From: JBDIAG01 sp963835085
GTDB taxonomy: Bacteria; Actinomycetota; Actinomycetes; Actinomycetales; CAWJMD01
Length of the DNA: 64,000 bases
NCBI GenBank assembly: GCA_963835085.1
Contig: CAWIED010000001.1
Span: 806,001-870,000 of the forward strand
Reading direction: 5' to 3'
Shown: piece by piece, positions 26,286-35,626 of the stretch
How the letters are laid out: each line of letters begins with the position of its first letter
Numbering within the stretch: position 1 is the stretch's first letter
Notes under the pieces: model-generated
Database searches by the model: none
What the model was told of the DNA's origin: nothing
What the model saw: the letters and a program-made list of their open reading frames with translations, nothing else
Translations under genes and position numbers: made by a program

Positions 26286-27689
26286 ATGAGCTCCGAACAT
26301 TTCGGCACCCCATCCGGCATCGACACGGGCGCGGTCACCGCCGCGGTCGAGGCGCAGCTCGCGGCCGGTCAGGCCGACCTGCGCGAGCTGGTGGCGATCC
26401 CGAGCATCTCTGCGGACTCCGGCGATCCCACACAGGTGCAGGCCAGTGCCGCCAAGGTCGCGGCGATGTTGGGCGACCTCGGCCTGCAGACGCAGGTGCT
26501 GCGAGCCTCGCGTCCCGACGGGAGCGAGGGTGCGCCCGCCGTGGTGGCTCGACGCCCGGCCCCGCAGGGCAAGCCCACGATCCTGCTGTACGCGCACCAC
26601 GATGTGCAGCCGATCACCGATCACGGCTGGGACACACCGGCTTTCGAGGCCACCGAACGCGACGGCCGGCTCTACGGGCGCGGTACGGCCGACGACAAGG
26701 CGGGGGTGATGGTGCACGTCACGGCGCTGCGCAGCGTGTTGTCCACGTGGGGCGCCGATGAGGGTCTGGGTGTAGTGGTGTTCGTCGAAGGCGAGGAGGA
26801 GGCCGGCTCGCCCTCGTTCGGCGACTTCCTGCACCGCTATCGCGATCTGCTGACGTGCGACGTGATCGTCGTGGCCGACTCCGACAACTGGAGCGTCGAC
26901 GACCCCTCGCTGACCGTGAGCCTGCGCGGGCTGGTAGACGGAGTGCTTGAGGTGGCGACCCTGAAGCAGGGCGTGCACTCCGGGATGTTCGGCGGGGCGG
27001 CGCCTGACTCGATCCTGGTGCTGATGCGGGTGCTCGACCGGTTGTGGGACGCCGATGGCAGCGTCGCGGTGCCAGGGCTGGTCAGCGGGCATGCGGCCGA
27101 CCTCGACTACGACGAGGCGCGGCTTGTGCGCGACAGCGGGATGCTCGACGGGGTTCGCCCGCTCGGCGCCGGACCACTGCTCGACCGGATCTGGACCAAG
27201 CCCGCCGTCACGGTGGTGGGCCTCGACGTACCGAGCGTGGCCAACGCGTCGAACACGCTGGTGCCGCTGGCCCGGGCCAAGGTGTCGATGCGGCTGGCTC
27301 CGGGGCAAGACCCGGCGGCCGCAGGCCAGGCGCTGAAACAATTCCTGGAGGCCGACCCGCCCTTCGGCGCGCACGTGCGCTTCGATGTGCAGGAGAGCGG
27401 CCAGCCTTTCCTTGGCGACCTGGAGGGCCCGGTGTACGAGGCCGCGCGGTGGGCGCTGTCGACCGCGTGGGACGGTGCCTCGGTCGTCGAGCAGGGGGTC
27501 GGCGGATCCATTCCCTTCATCGCCAGCCTGCAGGAGGTCTTCCCCACGGCGAGCGTGCTGGTGACCGGGGTGGAAGACCCGCACACCTACGCCCACGGCA
27601 CCAATGAGTCCTTGTCGCTGGTGGTCTTCCGACGGGCCGCCCTGGCCGAAGCGCTGGTGCTGACCCGGTTGGCGGCCGACGGGCGGTAG
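26286..27689 (+). CDS. M20-family metallopeptidase (dipeptidase)
   Basis: Cytoplasmic zinc aminoacyl-peptidase of the M20 (ArgE/DapE/CNDP) family, 467 residues from the ATG at 26286. Metal and catalytic residues appear in order: LLYAHHDVQPITD (first His and Asp), YGRGTADDKAGV (bridging Asp), VFVEGEEEAGSP (catalytic and metal Glu), VVADSDNW, and DPHTYAHGTNES near the end (last His). The dimerisation domain insert is present (LKQGVHSGMFGG). Exact substrate unknown. It is divergent from the B12-controlled permease. Confidence 0.93.
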   Translation: MSSEHFGTPSGIDTGAVTAAVEAQLAAGQADLRELVAIPSISADSGDPTQVQASAAKVAAMLGDLGLQTQVLRASRPDGSEGAPAVVARRPAPQGKPTILLYAHHDVQPITDHGWDTPAFEATERDGRLYGRGTADDKAGVMVHVTALRSVLSTWGADEGLGVVVFVEGEEEAGSPSFGDFLHRYRDLLTCDVIVVADSDNWSVDDPSLTVSLRGLVDGVLEVATLKQGVHSGMFGGAAPDSILVLMRVLDRLWDADGSVAVPGLVSGHAADLDYDEARLVRDSGMLDGVRPLGAGPLLDRIWTKPAVTVVGLDVPSVANASNTLVPLARAKVSMRLAPGQDPAAAGQALKQFLEADPPFGAHVRFDVQESGQPFLGDLEGPVYEAARWALSTAWDGASVVEQGVGGSIPFIASLQEVFPTASVLVTGVEDPHTYAHGTNESLSLVVFRRAALAEALVLTRLAADGR

Positions 27690-27690
27690 C

Positions 27691-27731
27691 CGGCGGGCGG
27701 TTGGCGGCGGGCGGTTGGCGGCGGGCGGTTG
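27691..27731. repeat. 14-base tandem repeat, three units
   Basis: The unit cggcgggcggttgg occurs twice exactly and a third time lacking its last base, right after the M20 peptidase stop. Confidence 0.85.
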
Positions 27732-27863
27732 ACCGACGCGGTAGCCAGACCTGGGCGCCTGGTGCTGGCGTCAGCAGGGACTGGAGGCCGGTATCTCGTC
27801 AGGTGCCGATGCTGGGTCGGCGTGATCGATGCCGCCGCTCTGGCGTGGGTCAGACCTGATCGA

Positions 27864-27953
27864 TGTCCGGAATCCGACGCCAGTGCCAGTCAGTCGATGA
27901 CAGCTGAGCACGAAATCCGAACCCGCTGCGCTGATCGAGTCGGATTCCGGACA
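27864..27953. repeat. Perfect 15-base inverted repeat with 60-base loop
   Basis: tgtccggaatccgac (27864-27878) is exactly complementary to gtcggattccggaca (27939-27953). It lies between two convergent genes. No U-run follows, so a simple terminator is not obvious; it could be a small mobile or regulatory palindrome. Confidence 0.7.
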
Positions 27954-28011
27954 ACCGAAGGCTGAGACAAGTCCGCTACTGCCGTGTCGGCCGCCGGCCT
28001 GGCCTGGGGCC

Positions 28012-28332
28012 TCAGGCCACGTCGAACTCGCCGAGTCGGTCCCACTCCTGTTTCTGGTCCTGCAGGTTGCGGATCTCGGGCGTCTCCTGCAGGTACTGCG
28101 GGATCTCACGTTGAGCCTGCTTGCAGTGCTCCGACGTCACATGTGCGACCGCGGCGTCGTCGGCGAAGCCTTCTAGCAACACGTACACGGTGGGGTCATC
28201 GATGCTGCGTGACCAGTCGAAGAACACGTTGCCCGGCTCGGCCCGCGTGGCCTCGGTGAACGTACGGGTCAACTCCGGCCATGCGTCGGCATACTCGGGC
28301 TTGATCTTCCATTTCACACAGATAAGGATCAT
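28012..28332 (-). CDS. Antibiotic-biosynthesis-monooxygenase-like (ABM/YgiN) protein
   Basis: 106 residues, MILICVKWKIKPEYADAWPE, with LTRTFTEATRAEPGNVFFDW, the pattern of the small dimeric ABM fold. It continues with VYVLLEGFADDAAVAHV, the conserved second half. Members act on quinones, heme or as stress-related monooxygenases without cofactor; the substrate here cannot be told. The ATG at 28330-28332 gives the usual family start. It stands alone, convergent with the M20 gene. Confidence 0.85.
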   Translation of the reverse strand: MILICVKWKIKPEYADAWPELTRTFTEATRAEPGNVFFDWSRSIDDPTVYVLLEGFADDAAVAHVTSEHCKQAQREIPQYLQETPEIRNLQDQKQEWDRLGEFDVA

Positions 28333-28498
28333 GGTTGCTCCCAGGTCGAGGGCGGACTTTCATCTTCTTGTCCAGCACCGGCGGGTCGGGTCACCAAAGC
28401 GGCCCACCCGCCGGGCGGGTGTTCTCACTCTGCCAGCCAGCACTGGTGCTCGCCTGGTGCGTCAGAGGAGGAGACGCTGAGCCTGCCGGCTGCCGGGT

Positions 28499-29281
28499 TC
28501 AGGAACGTGGCGAGCGACCGCGCACGATTGTGGCGTCGAGGTCGTCGTCGGTGACGATGTCGGTCTCAAGACCTGCCTCGTCCAGCAGCCGGACCGTGCG
28601 GGCCGCCTGCCGTCGCCCGGCCTCGATGAGCAGCCAGCCGCCGGGGGCGAGCCAGCGCCTGGCCCCGGACGCCAGCCGGGCGTGCAGACTCGTACCGTCT
28701 TCACCGCCGTCGAGCGCCACCAGCGGCTCGTGGTCGCGGGCCTCCGGCGGCATGAATGCGATCTCCTGTGTGGGCACGTAGGGCGCGTTCGCGGCCAGGA
28801 CGTCGATGCGTCCGGCCAGGGTGGCCGGCAGCAGCTCGAACAGGTCGCCCCCCACCACGTCGATGCCGGGCAGGTTGAGGCGTGCACAGGCGGCGGCCGC
28901 CGGGTCGATGTCACCGGCCAGAAGCCTGGCCCGAGGTACCCGCTGGTGTACCAGGGCGCCGACAGCGCCTGCGCCGCAACAGAGTTCGACGACGAGTGGC
29001 GAGCCGGGCAGCTCAGCAGCGAGGGCGACGGCCTGACGGGCCAGCAGGATCGTCCGCTGCCTGGGCACGAAGACCCCGGGCCGGACGGCCAACCGCAGAC
29101 CGTCGAACTCCACCCAGCCCACCACGTGTTCCAGAGGTTGGCCGGCCACGCGGGCGGCCACCAGATCGCGGAGCTCACCCGGCGAGCCGGCTGAGGCGAT
29201 CAACACGGCTGCCTCGTCCTCAGCGAAGACGCAACCCGCCGAACGCAACTCGGCTACGAGATCAGGCTCGCCCGGCGTCAC
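28499..29281 (-). CDS. PrmC/HemK-like putative protein N5-glutamine methyltransferase
   Basis: 260 residues from a GTG at 29279-29281 that overlaps the nadA stop. The SAM-binding segment is LVVELCCGAGAVGALVHQRV. The catalytic NPPY loop of PrmC is replaced by ANAPYVPT. PRQRTILLARQAVAL corresponds to the PrmC motif PRpeTe. The N-terminal release-factor-binding domain is short. It is a paralogue-type putative methylase rather than certain PrmC; the substrate is unknown. Cotranscription with nadA is likely. Confidence 0.85.
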   Translation of the reverse strand: MTPGEPDLVAELRSAGCVFAEDEAAVLIASAGSPGELRDLVAARVAGQPLEHVVGWVEFDGLRLAVRPGVFVPRQRTILLARQAVALAAELPGSPLVVELCCGAGAVGALVHQRVPRARLLAGDIDPAAAACARLNLPGIDVVGGDLFELLPATLAGRIDVLAANAPYVPTQEIAFMPPEARDHEPLVALDGGEDGTSLHARLASGARRWLAPGGWLLIEAGRRQAARTVRLLDEAGLETDIVTDDDLDATIVRGRSPRS

Positions 29282-30480
29282 ACCGGCCGCGATGCCGGCT
29301 CGCCGGGCAACGCCAGCATCTGGTCGAGAGCCGCCCGGGCCCAATGCGCTACCTCGGGGTCGACCACGATCCGGTTGACCACTCGTCCCGCGGCGAGCGA
29401 CTCCAGCGACCACACCAGGTGCGGCAGGTCGATGCGATTCATGGTGGAGCAGAAGCACACCGTCTTGTCGAGGAAGAAGACCTGCTTGTCGGCGTGCTGC
29501 TCGGCTAACCTGCGTACCAGGTTCAACTCGGTGCCGATGGCCCAGGCCGAGCCGGGCTCTGCCGCGTCGAGGGCTTTGATGATGTACTCCGTGGATCCCA
29601 CCTGGTCGGCGGCCTGCACCACTTCATGCTTGCACTCCGGGTGCACGAGCACGTTCACGCCGGGCACGTTGGCCCGGGCGTCGTCGACGTTGGCGAGACT
29701 GAACCGGCCGTGCACCGAGCAGTGCCCCCGCCACAGGATCATCCGGGCATTCTTGAGTTGCTCCACGGTGAGCCCGCCGCCCGGCTTGTGCGGGTCGAAC
29801 ACGACGCAGTCGTCGAGGCCGAAGCCCAGATCGCGCACCGCGGTGTTGCGGCCCAGATGCTGGTCGGGCAGGAAGAGCACCTTGCCCCGGCCCTCGGGAC
29901 GCTGCGAGAACGCCCAGGCCAGAGCGGTCTTCGCGTTGGACGATGTACAGATCGTGCCGCCGTGGCGGCCGGTGAAGGCCTTGATGGCAGCCGTGGAGTT
30001 CATATAGGTGACGGGCACGACGTCGTCGGCCACACCTGCGTCGACCAGGGTGTCCCAGGCGTCGTCCACTTGGGCGATGGCCGCCATGTCGGCCATAGAG
30101 CAGCCCGCGGCGAGGTCGGGCAGCACCACCTGCTGACTGTCGCTGGTGAGGATGTCTGCCGACTCGGCCATGAAGTGCACACCGCAGAAGACGATGTGCT
30201 CGGCCTCGGGACGGGCGGCCGCCAGCCGGGCCAGCTTGAACGAGTCGCCGGTGACGTCGGCGAACTGGATGACCTCGTCGCGCTGATAGTGGTGCCCGAG
30301 CACGAACGCCTTCTCGCCCAGAGCGGCCCGCGCCACCCGGGCGCGTTCCACCAGATCGGGGTCGGACGGCGACGGCAATCCACCGGGACACTCCACCCCG
30401 CGCTCGCTCGACAGGTCGGCGGCGCGTCCGAGGAGCAGCAGTGCGGACGGCGTTGCGCCGGGCTCGGTGAAGATGCTCAT
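29278..30480 (-). CDS. nadA: Quinolinate synthase
   Basis: Condenses iminoaspartate with dihydroxyacetone phosphate to quinolinate in NAD synthesis, using a [4Fe-4S] cluster. The ATG at 30478-30480 gives 400 residues. The three cluster cysteines lie in IVFCGVHFMAESADIL, LVHPECKHEVV and KTVCFCSTMNRI. Substrate motifs VLGHHYQRDEVIQFAD and TYMNSTAAIKAF are intact. nadB and nadC are not beside it in this window. The downstream PrmC-like gene starts within its stop codon. Confidence 0.96.
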   Translation of the reverse strand: MSIFTEPGATPSALLLLGRAADLSSERGVECPGGLPSPSDPDLVERARVARAALGEKAFVLGHHYQRDEVIQFADVTGDSFKLARLAAARPEAEHIVFCGVHFMAESADILTSDSQQVVLPDLAAGCSMADMAAIAQVDDAWDTLVDAGVADDVVPVTYMNSTAAIKAFTGRHGGTICTSSNAKTALAWAFSQRPEGRGKVLFLPDQHLGRNTAVRDLGFGLDDCVVFDPHKPGGGLTVEQLKNARMILWRGHCSVHGRFSLANVDDARANVPGVNVLVHPECKHEVVQAADQVGSTEYIIKALDAAEPGSAWAIGTELNLVRRLAEQHADKQVFFLDKTVCFCSTMNRIDLPHLVWSLESLAAGRVVNRIVVDPEVAHWARAALDQMLALPGEPASRPV

Positions 30481-30543
30481 CCGACGATGATCCCACGCGC
30501 ACGTGGGCGATCGTTCGGACGACGCGACGATCCGTCCGGCAGG

Positions 30544-31740
30544 ATGGGTGACGTGCGAGTGCTGCTGTGTCCCACCGCGTTCGAGCCGTGGCTGTCGGCA
30601 GGCCAAGCGGCCGACGCCATGGCCGCCGGCTGGCTGGCGTCGGCGCCGCACGATGAGGTGACGACGCGGCCACTCTGCGCCGGGGGCACCGGACTGCTCG
30701 AGGTCGTGGCGGCGGCTCGTCCGGCGGCGCGGCGCGAGCCGCTGATCGTCTCGGGGCCGCTGGGGGAGCCGGTGCCGGTCGCGCTGCTGGTGGACCAGGA
30801 CGGCGAGGGTGCCCCGGTCGAGGTCTTCATCGAGACCGGACTCGTGCTGCAGGCCGGGCCGGCTACGTCCAGCGCCCGGGAGCGCGGCACGTCGCTGGGG
30901 GTGGGGGAGTTGCTCGTCGCCGCGCGCAGGGCGATCCCCGCGGGACTGCCGGGGCGCATCGTGATCGGCGTGGGTGAGGCAACCTCGCACGACGGGGGTG
31001 CAGGACTGCTGGCCGCCCTCGGAGTGGGGCCCGAGCGGTTGTTGCGGGCCGGCAATCTCGGGCTTGCCGAGGCGGCCGGGCTGGGCTTGACGGGGCTTCT
31101 CGAAGCGAGGTCGCGATTCGCCGGCGTGCCCATGACTGCGGCGATCGAGCGTCCGATTCCACTGCTCGGTCTGGCGGGTGCCTCAGCTGATCTGCCGGAA
31201 CCGCCTGAAACGACCCAGAAATACGAGTCACGGCTGGGTTCCTACGCCCAGGCCGTCTCGGCCGCCCTCGGCTCGCTGAGCGCAGAGCTGCTGGCAGGCG
31301 GGCTTCGCAGGTTGTCGTCGCTGCCCGGTGCGGGCGCGGGGGGCGGTGTGGGCTTTGCGCTCGCGGCTCTCGGTGCCGACCTGCGCCCCGGCCCGAGCGT
31401 GGTGGCGGAGGAGACCGGCCTGGCGGCGGCCGTCGCGGCGTCCGATCTCGTGGTCACCGGCGAAGCGTGCTTCGACTGGGACTCGCTGCGTGACTCCGTT
31501 GCCACCACGGTGAGCGGGCTGGCGCTGGACGTCGGCCGGCCCGTGCTGGTGATCGCGGGGGAGGCCCTCGTGGGACGGCGCGAGGCCACGGCCGCCGGAA
31601 TCGAGGCGGTCTACCCGGTGGCCGGCACGACCTACGGTGGGCCGACGGGAGATCCCGGGCAGTGGCCGGGCGCGGATGCAGCGGCCGCGCTGTCGGCCCG
31701 CACCGCACGGGTGGCCCGCACCTGGTCGCGGCTGCACTAG
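30544..31740 (+). CDS. Glycerate kinase family protein
   Basis: 398 residues from the ATG at 30544 (MGDVRVLLCPTAFEPW). The GCK-family pattern is present: FEPWLSAGQAADAMAAGWLA at the start, IGVGEATSHDGGAGLLAALG in the first half, and LPGAGAGGGVGFALAALGAD, SDLVVTGEACFDWDSL and VLVIAGEALVGRREA at the end. The consensus GGSATNDGG loop is changed to GEATSHDGG. In mycobacteria the homologue lies next to the HesB-like and PfkB genes, as here. Activity on glycerate is inferred from family only. Confidence 0.88.
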   Translation: MGDVRVLLCPTAFEPWLSAGQAADAMAAGWLASAPHDEVTTRPLCAGGTGLLEVVAAARPAARREPLIVSGPLGEPVPVALLVDQDGEGAPVEVFIETGLVLQAGPATSSARERGTSLGVGELLVAARRAIPAGLPGRIVIGVGEATSHDGGAGLLAALGVGPERLLRAGNLGLAEAAGLGLTGLLEARSRFAGVPMTAAIERPIPLLGLAGASADLPEPPETTQKYESRLGSYAQAVSAALGSLSAELLAGGLRRLSSLPGAGAGGGVGFALAALGADLRPGPSVVAEETGLAAAVAASDLVVTGEACFDWDSLRDSVATTVSGLALDVGRPVLVIAGEALVGRREATAAGIEAVYPVAGTTYGGPTGDPGQWPGADAAAALSARTARVARTWSRLH

Positions 31741-31749
31741 CCTCGGCCC

Positions 31750-33150
31750 GTGCCGGATCTGCCCGATGAAGCCGCTGAAATCCTGCCCTTGAAGGCCGGT
31801 GAGCCGCTCGCGCCGCCGGAGGTGCTGCGCAAGCTGGAGCTGATCGTGCGCCGCGAGCAGGTCGAATCGCGGCTGCCGTCGCTGTCGGTGGCCGTGGCTC
31901 GCGACGGACGCATGTGGCAGCTCGGCGTCGGGCACCTCGATGCCCGGCCCGGTGGCCCCGTACCCACACCGACCACCCAGTACCGGATGGGTTCGATCAG
32001 CAAGACCTTCGTCGCGGTGCTGGTGCTGCGGCTGCGCGACGAGGGCCTGCTCGATCTGGACGACACCCTGCAGCAGCACCTGCCCGGCACCGCCATCGGT
32101 CAGGTTCGGATCGCCGAACTGCTCTCCCATACTTCCGGGCTGGCCGCGGAGACCCTGGGGCAGTGGTGGGAACGCACCCCGGGCGGCAGCTTCGACGACC
32201 TGCTGCCGTCGTTGCGGCTCGTGCACCGCCCTGGCTCCCGGTTCCATTATTCCAATGTGGGCTTTGCCGTCTTGGGCGAGCTGGTGGCCAGGCTGCGTGG
32301 CCGACCGTACGGCGAGATTCTCGACGACGAGCTGCTTCGTCCGCTGGGGCTCGATGACACCACCGCCCTGCCGCGCATCCCGTTCGCACGGGGCCTGGGG
32401 GTGCATCCGCGCGCTGAGGCAGTGCAGGCCGAACCCAGCTTCGATGCGCGCGCCATGGCACCCGCGGGTCAGCTCTGGTCGGTGCCGACCGACCTGCTGC
32501 GGTGGGGTGAGGTGCTGCGCGGGGGTGCCGAGGGCGTGATCGCGGCCGACACCGTGGCCGAGATGCGCCGACCGCGTGGTGTGCACGATGAGCCGGGGGA
32601 GCCGTGGGACTCTGCCCACGGGCTCGGCCTGGAGGTCACGAACGAGGGCGGGCGCAGGTTCGTGGGGCACGGCGGTTCGATGCCGGGCTTCCTCGCCGGG
32701 TTGGTCGTCGACGTGGCCGAAGGCTCGGCCGCCGCGGCCATGTGCAATGCCACCAGTGGCGGCCGGATGAGCGCACTGGCTCTGCGCCTGCTCAGCACGC
32801 TCGCCTGTGAAGCCCCGCAGCCCCCGCCGGCCTGGACCGCCGACGCCGGCACCTTGGCCCACCTCGACCTGAACGGCGAGTGGTTCTGGGGGACCACGTC
32901 GCACCTGGTGCACGTCTCGTCGGCGTCGGAACTCGAGCTGCGGGTTCCCGGGCCGGGTCGCCCGGACCGGTTCATAAAGGTCGGGGATGGTGAGTGGCTC
33001 GGTCTCGACGGGTACTTCGCAGGTGAGTCGTTGCGAGTCGTGCGACGCGGTACGGCCGCGGCGTACCTCGACATCGCGTCGTTCCGGTTCAGCCGTACGC
33101 CGTACGATCCGGCGGCAGATGTCCCGGGTGGCACCGTTCCCTGGCGATGA
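31750..33150 (+). CDS. Serine hydrolase of the beta-lactamase/DD-peptidase (class C) family
   Basis: 466 residues from GTG 31750. The SxxK motif is YRMGSISKTFVAVLVLRL, and the second motif is HYSNVGFAVLGELVARL (Y-S-N). The third motif is probably VGHGGSMPGF (H-G-G). There is no signal peptide, so it is more like the cytoplasmic esterase/lactamase-fold proteins of actinobacteria than a resistance enzyme. A C-terminal domain of about 110 residues (WTADAGTLAHLDLNGEWFWG onward) follows. It begins 9 bases after the glycerate kinase stop. Confidence 0.9.
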   Translation: MPDLPDEAAEILPLKAGEPLAPPEVLRKLELIVRREQVESRLPSLSVAVARDGRMWQLGVGHLDARPGGPVPTPTTQYRMGSISKTFVAVLVLRLRDEGLLDLDDTLQQHLPGTAIGQVRIAELLSHTSGLAAETLGQWWERTPGGSFDDLLPSLRLVHRPGSRFHYSNVGFAVLGELVARLRGRPYGEILDDELLRPLGLDDTTALPRIPFARGLGVHPRAEAVQAEPSFDARAMAPAGQLWSVPTDLLRWGEVLRGGAEGVIAADTVAEMRRPRGVHDEPGEPWDSAHGLGLEVTNEGGRRFVGHGGSMPGFLAGLVVDVAEGSAAAAMCNATSGGRMSALALRLLSTLACEAPQPPPAWTADAGTLAHLDLNGEWFWGTTSHLVHVSSASELELRVPGPGRPDRFIKVGDGEWLGLDGYFAGESLRVVRRGTAAAYLDIASFRFSRTPYDPAADVPGGTVPWR

Positions 33151-33409
33151 GGTCTCCGGCCGTTGAGCGAGCGGCGTCCTCAATGTCTACCTGAGAGTTA
33201 GACCCCTGCTTCCGGACGGTTTCGGCGACAGAGCGGGAACAAATTTCCCGCCCGGCCAAGTTGGAGGTTGATGGCGAGTCAACCGGGCCGGCTGCCTTTC
33301 GGGTGGGCCGTCTTGGCGGCAGGCGGGTGGGAGTGGTTCACTCGAACTGCGGTCTGGATCCTCGGCCGACCTGCAACCGACGCACCGCACTGGACGGAGA
33401 TATCCCCCG

Positions 33410-33790
33410 ATGAGCACCACTGACACGGTGACCAGCACTGAGACCACCCCCGCGGAGACCGAGGCGCACGGCGTCGTCCTCACCGACGTGGCCGCCGGCA
33501 AGGTCAAGAGCCTGCTCGAGCAGGAGGGCCGCGACGACCTGCGGCTGCGCGTTCAGGTGCAGCCAGGCGGCTGCTCCGGTCTCATCTACTCGCTCTACTT
33601 CGACGAGCGCATGCTCGACGGCGACGCCGTCCGCGACTTCGACGGGGTCGAAGTGATCGTCGACCGGATGAGCGTGCCCTACCTCGACGGCGCCACGATC
33701 GACTTCGCCGACACCATCGAGAAGCAGGGCTTCACCATCGACAACCCCAACGCCTCGAGCTCCTGCGCCTGCGGAGACTCGTTCAGCTGA
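33410..33790 (+). CDS. erpA: Iron-sulphur cluster insertion protein (HesB/IscA/ErpA family)
   Basis: 126 residues. An acidic Thr-rich leader of about 20 residues precedes the domain. The three cluster-binding cysteines are in RVQVQPGGCSGLIYSLYFD and SSSCACGDSF (CxC near the end). It delivers Fe-S clusters to apoproteins, probably including the Rieske protein and NadA made nearby (inference). In mycobacteria the homologue also sits close to ctaC and the PfkB kinase. A 259-base gap upstream should hold its promoter. Confidence 0.93.
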   Translation: MSTTDTVTSTETTPAETEAHGVVLTDVAAGKVKSLLEQEGRDDLRLRVQVQPGGCSGLIYSLYFDERMLDGDAVRDFDGVEVIVDRMSVPYLDGATIDFADTIEKQGFTIDNPNASSSCACGDSFS

Positions 33791-33870
33791 GGGTTGTCCT
33801 CGGGCTCGCCTGATCGGGCTTGACCACCCGCGGCTGAGTTGGGCTCGGCCGCGGGTGCCATCCTTGCCGG

Positions 33871-34854
33871 GTGAATGTTGCCGTCACCGGGTCCATAGCG
33901 ACCGATCACCTCATGACCTTCCCCGGAAAGTTCGCCGACAGTCTCGTCGTCGAACACCTCGACAAGGTCTCCCTGTCGTTCCTCGTGGCCGATCTGCAGA
34001 TCCGTCGAGGGGGAATCGCGGCCAACATCGCGTTCGGCCTCGGCAACCTCGGAGTCACGTCGCTGTTGGTCGGTGCCGTGGGTGCCGACTGGCAGGAGTA
34101 CGAGTCCTGGCTCGACCGGCACGGAGTGGTCACCTCGCACGTGCTGGTGTCCGAGGTGCAGCACACGGCCCGGTTCGTCTGCACCACCGACGCCGACCAT
34201 GCCCAGATCGCGTCGTTCTATGCGGGCGCCATGGCCGAGGCCCGCAACATCGAGTTGCGTCCCATCGCCGACGCGGTGGGCGGCCTCGACCTCGTGGTGA
34301 TCAGCCCCAACGACCCGATGGCCATGCTGCGGCACACCGACGAGTGCCGGCAGCGCGGCTACCCGTTCCTGGCCGACCCGTCCCAGCAGCTTGCCTGGCT
34401 GGACGGTGACCAGATCAGGCGGCTCATCGACGGTGCCGCCTATCTGTTCACGAACTCTTACGAAGCCTCGATGATCCAGCAGAAGACGGGCTGGTCCGCG
34501 CGCGACATCGCAGACCGGGTGGGCGTGCGGGTCATCACCCACGGCCGCGACGGGGCATCGGTCGAGACGAGCGAGGGCACCATCGAGGTGAGCGCGGCTC
34601 CCGAGGTGGCCAGACTCGACCCCACAGGTGTCGGCGACGCGTTCCGGGCCGGATTCATCGCAGGCCTGACCTGGAAGCTCGGCTACGAACGGTGCGCCCA
34701 GGTCGGCTCGATGCTGGCCGCGCATGTGGTGGAGACGGTGGGCACGCAGGAGTACGAGCTCACCCGCAGGGGCTTTCTCGATCGGTTCGCCGGTGCCTTT
34801 GGCTCGGCCGCGGCGGCCGATGTGGCAGAACACCTGAACGGGATGGCTTCGTGA
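33871..34854 (+). CDS. PfkB-family sugar/adenosine kinase
   Basis: 327 residues from GTG 33871. The PfkB pattern: substrate-binding GGIAANIAFGLGNLG near residue 50, and the C-terminal signature ARLDPTGVGDAFRAGFIAGL with the catalytic Asp. The homologue at this position in mycobacteria is adenosine kinase, and I favour that role, but substrate choice cannot be fixed from sequence. It follows erpA with an 80-base gap and is likely cotranscribed with it. Confidence 0.88.
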   Translation: MNVAVTGSIATDHLMTFPGKFADSLVVEHLDKVSLSFLVADLQIRRGGIAANIAFGLGNLGVTSLLVGAVGADWQEYESWLDRHGVVTSHVLVSEVQHTARFVCTTDADHAQIASFYAGAMAEARNIELRPIADAVGGLDLVVISPNDPMAMLRHTDECRQRGYPFLADPSQQLAWLDGDQIRRLIDGAAYLFTNSYEASMIQQKTGWSARDIADRVGVRVITHGRDGASVETSEGTIEVSAAPEVARLDPTGVGDAFRAGFIAGLTWKLGYERCAQVGSMLAAHVVETVGTQEYELTRRGFLDRFAGAFGSAAAADVAEHLNGMAS

Positions 34855-34899
34855 GCTTGCCTCCCCGCGAGGTCGGGCGAGGGCCGCAGGGAGCCGACG

Positions 34900-35607
34900 G
34901 TGACCCGCCACCAACGTGAAGCGAACGTCGCGGCGATCGGCGCTGAGTTCGATCGGCTGCTAAGTCGCGTCGAACCAGGGGACGACCTGGTCTGCGTGGG
35001 CGCCGACCTGCGTCCGGCAACCCTGCTGGCGGCCTATGCGCGCGGGCTCTTTCCCATGGGGCTGGGGCGCCACGGCCACGGCCAACTCGGCTGGTGGTCA
35101 CCTGACCCGCGGGGCGTGCTGCCCCTGGACGGCTTCGTCGCATCGCGGTCGCTGCGCCGCTCGCGGCGTCGCTTCGAGATCACGCTCGACACGGCCTTCG
35201 ACCAGGTCGTGCTCGGCTGTGCCGCACCCCAGCGGCTCGGACGCTGGATCACCCCGGCCATCGCCGAGGCCTATTCCCAGCTGCACCGGGCCGGGCACGC
35301 CCACAGCGTCGAGATCTGGCTCGACGGGCGACTCGTGGGCGGGCTGTACGGCGTCGGCGTGGGCGGCCTGTTCGCGGGGGAGTCTATGTTCCATCGCGAG
35401 CGAGACGCCTCGAAGGTGGCTTTGCTGGCCCTGGTGGGGTTGCTGCGCGCCGATGCCGCACCGAGACTGCTCGACGTCCAGTGGCGCACCGAGCACCTGG
35501 CGTCGCTGGGCGTTGTGGAGGTGTCTCGTGCGGATTACCTGCGGCGGCTAGCCGAGGTGCTTGACGCGCCACCGCCCTGTTGGACACCGGGGCCGTGGCC
35601 GCACTAG
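34900..35607 (+). CDS. aat: Leucyl/phenylalanyl-tRNA--protein transferase
   Basis: Adds Leu or Phe to proteins with N-terminal Arg/Lys, marking them for ClpAP/S degradation. The family motifs are clear: AYARGLFPMG, WWSPDPRGVLPLDGF, GRWITPAIAEAYSQLHRAGH, SVEIWLDGRLVGGLYGVGVG and FAGESMFHRERDASKVAL. 235 residues from GTG 34900. It lies 45 bases after the kinase gene and converges on the TusA-like gene. Confidence 0.94.
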   Translation: MTRHQREANVAAIGAEFDRLLSRVEPGDDLVCVGADLRPATLLAAYARGLFPMGLGRHGHGQLGWWSPDPRGVLPLDGFVASRSLRRSRRRFEITLDTAFDQVVLGCAAPQRLGRWITPAIAEAYSQLHRAGHAHSVEIWLDGRLVGGLYGVGVGGLFAGESMFHRERDASKVALLALVGLLRADAAPRLLDVQWRTEHLASLGVVEVSRADYLRRLAEVLDAPPPCWTPGPWPH

Positions 35608-35626
35608 GGATGGGCCACGTCTCGGA

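Larger units (their letters stand above)
27690..28011. other. Intergenic region with tandem and inverted repeats
   Basis: 322 bases between convergent genes. It holds a 14-base tandem repeat (27691-27731) and a perfect 15-base inverted repeat (27864-27878 and 27939-27953). I found no convincing gene. Confidence 0.7.

Noticed and set aside
28499..29281. True release-factor methylase PrmC
   Set aside because: The catalytic NPPY reads NAPY and the N-terminal domain is short; kept only as PrmC-like.
29626..30543. Upstream extension of the glycerate kinase gene over nadA
   Set aside because: Antisense to nadA, no motifs; the kinase domain begins right at 30544.
31750..33150. Antibiotic-resistance beta-lactamase
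   Set aside because: No signal peptide and an extra C-terminal domain; better described as a serine hydrolase of the same fold.
31228..33183. A 651-residue minus-strand ORF
   Set aside because: Antisense shadow of the glycerate kinase and serine hydrolase genes; His/Arg/Gln-rich without motifs.
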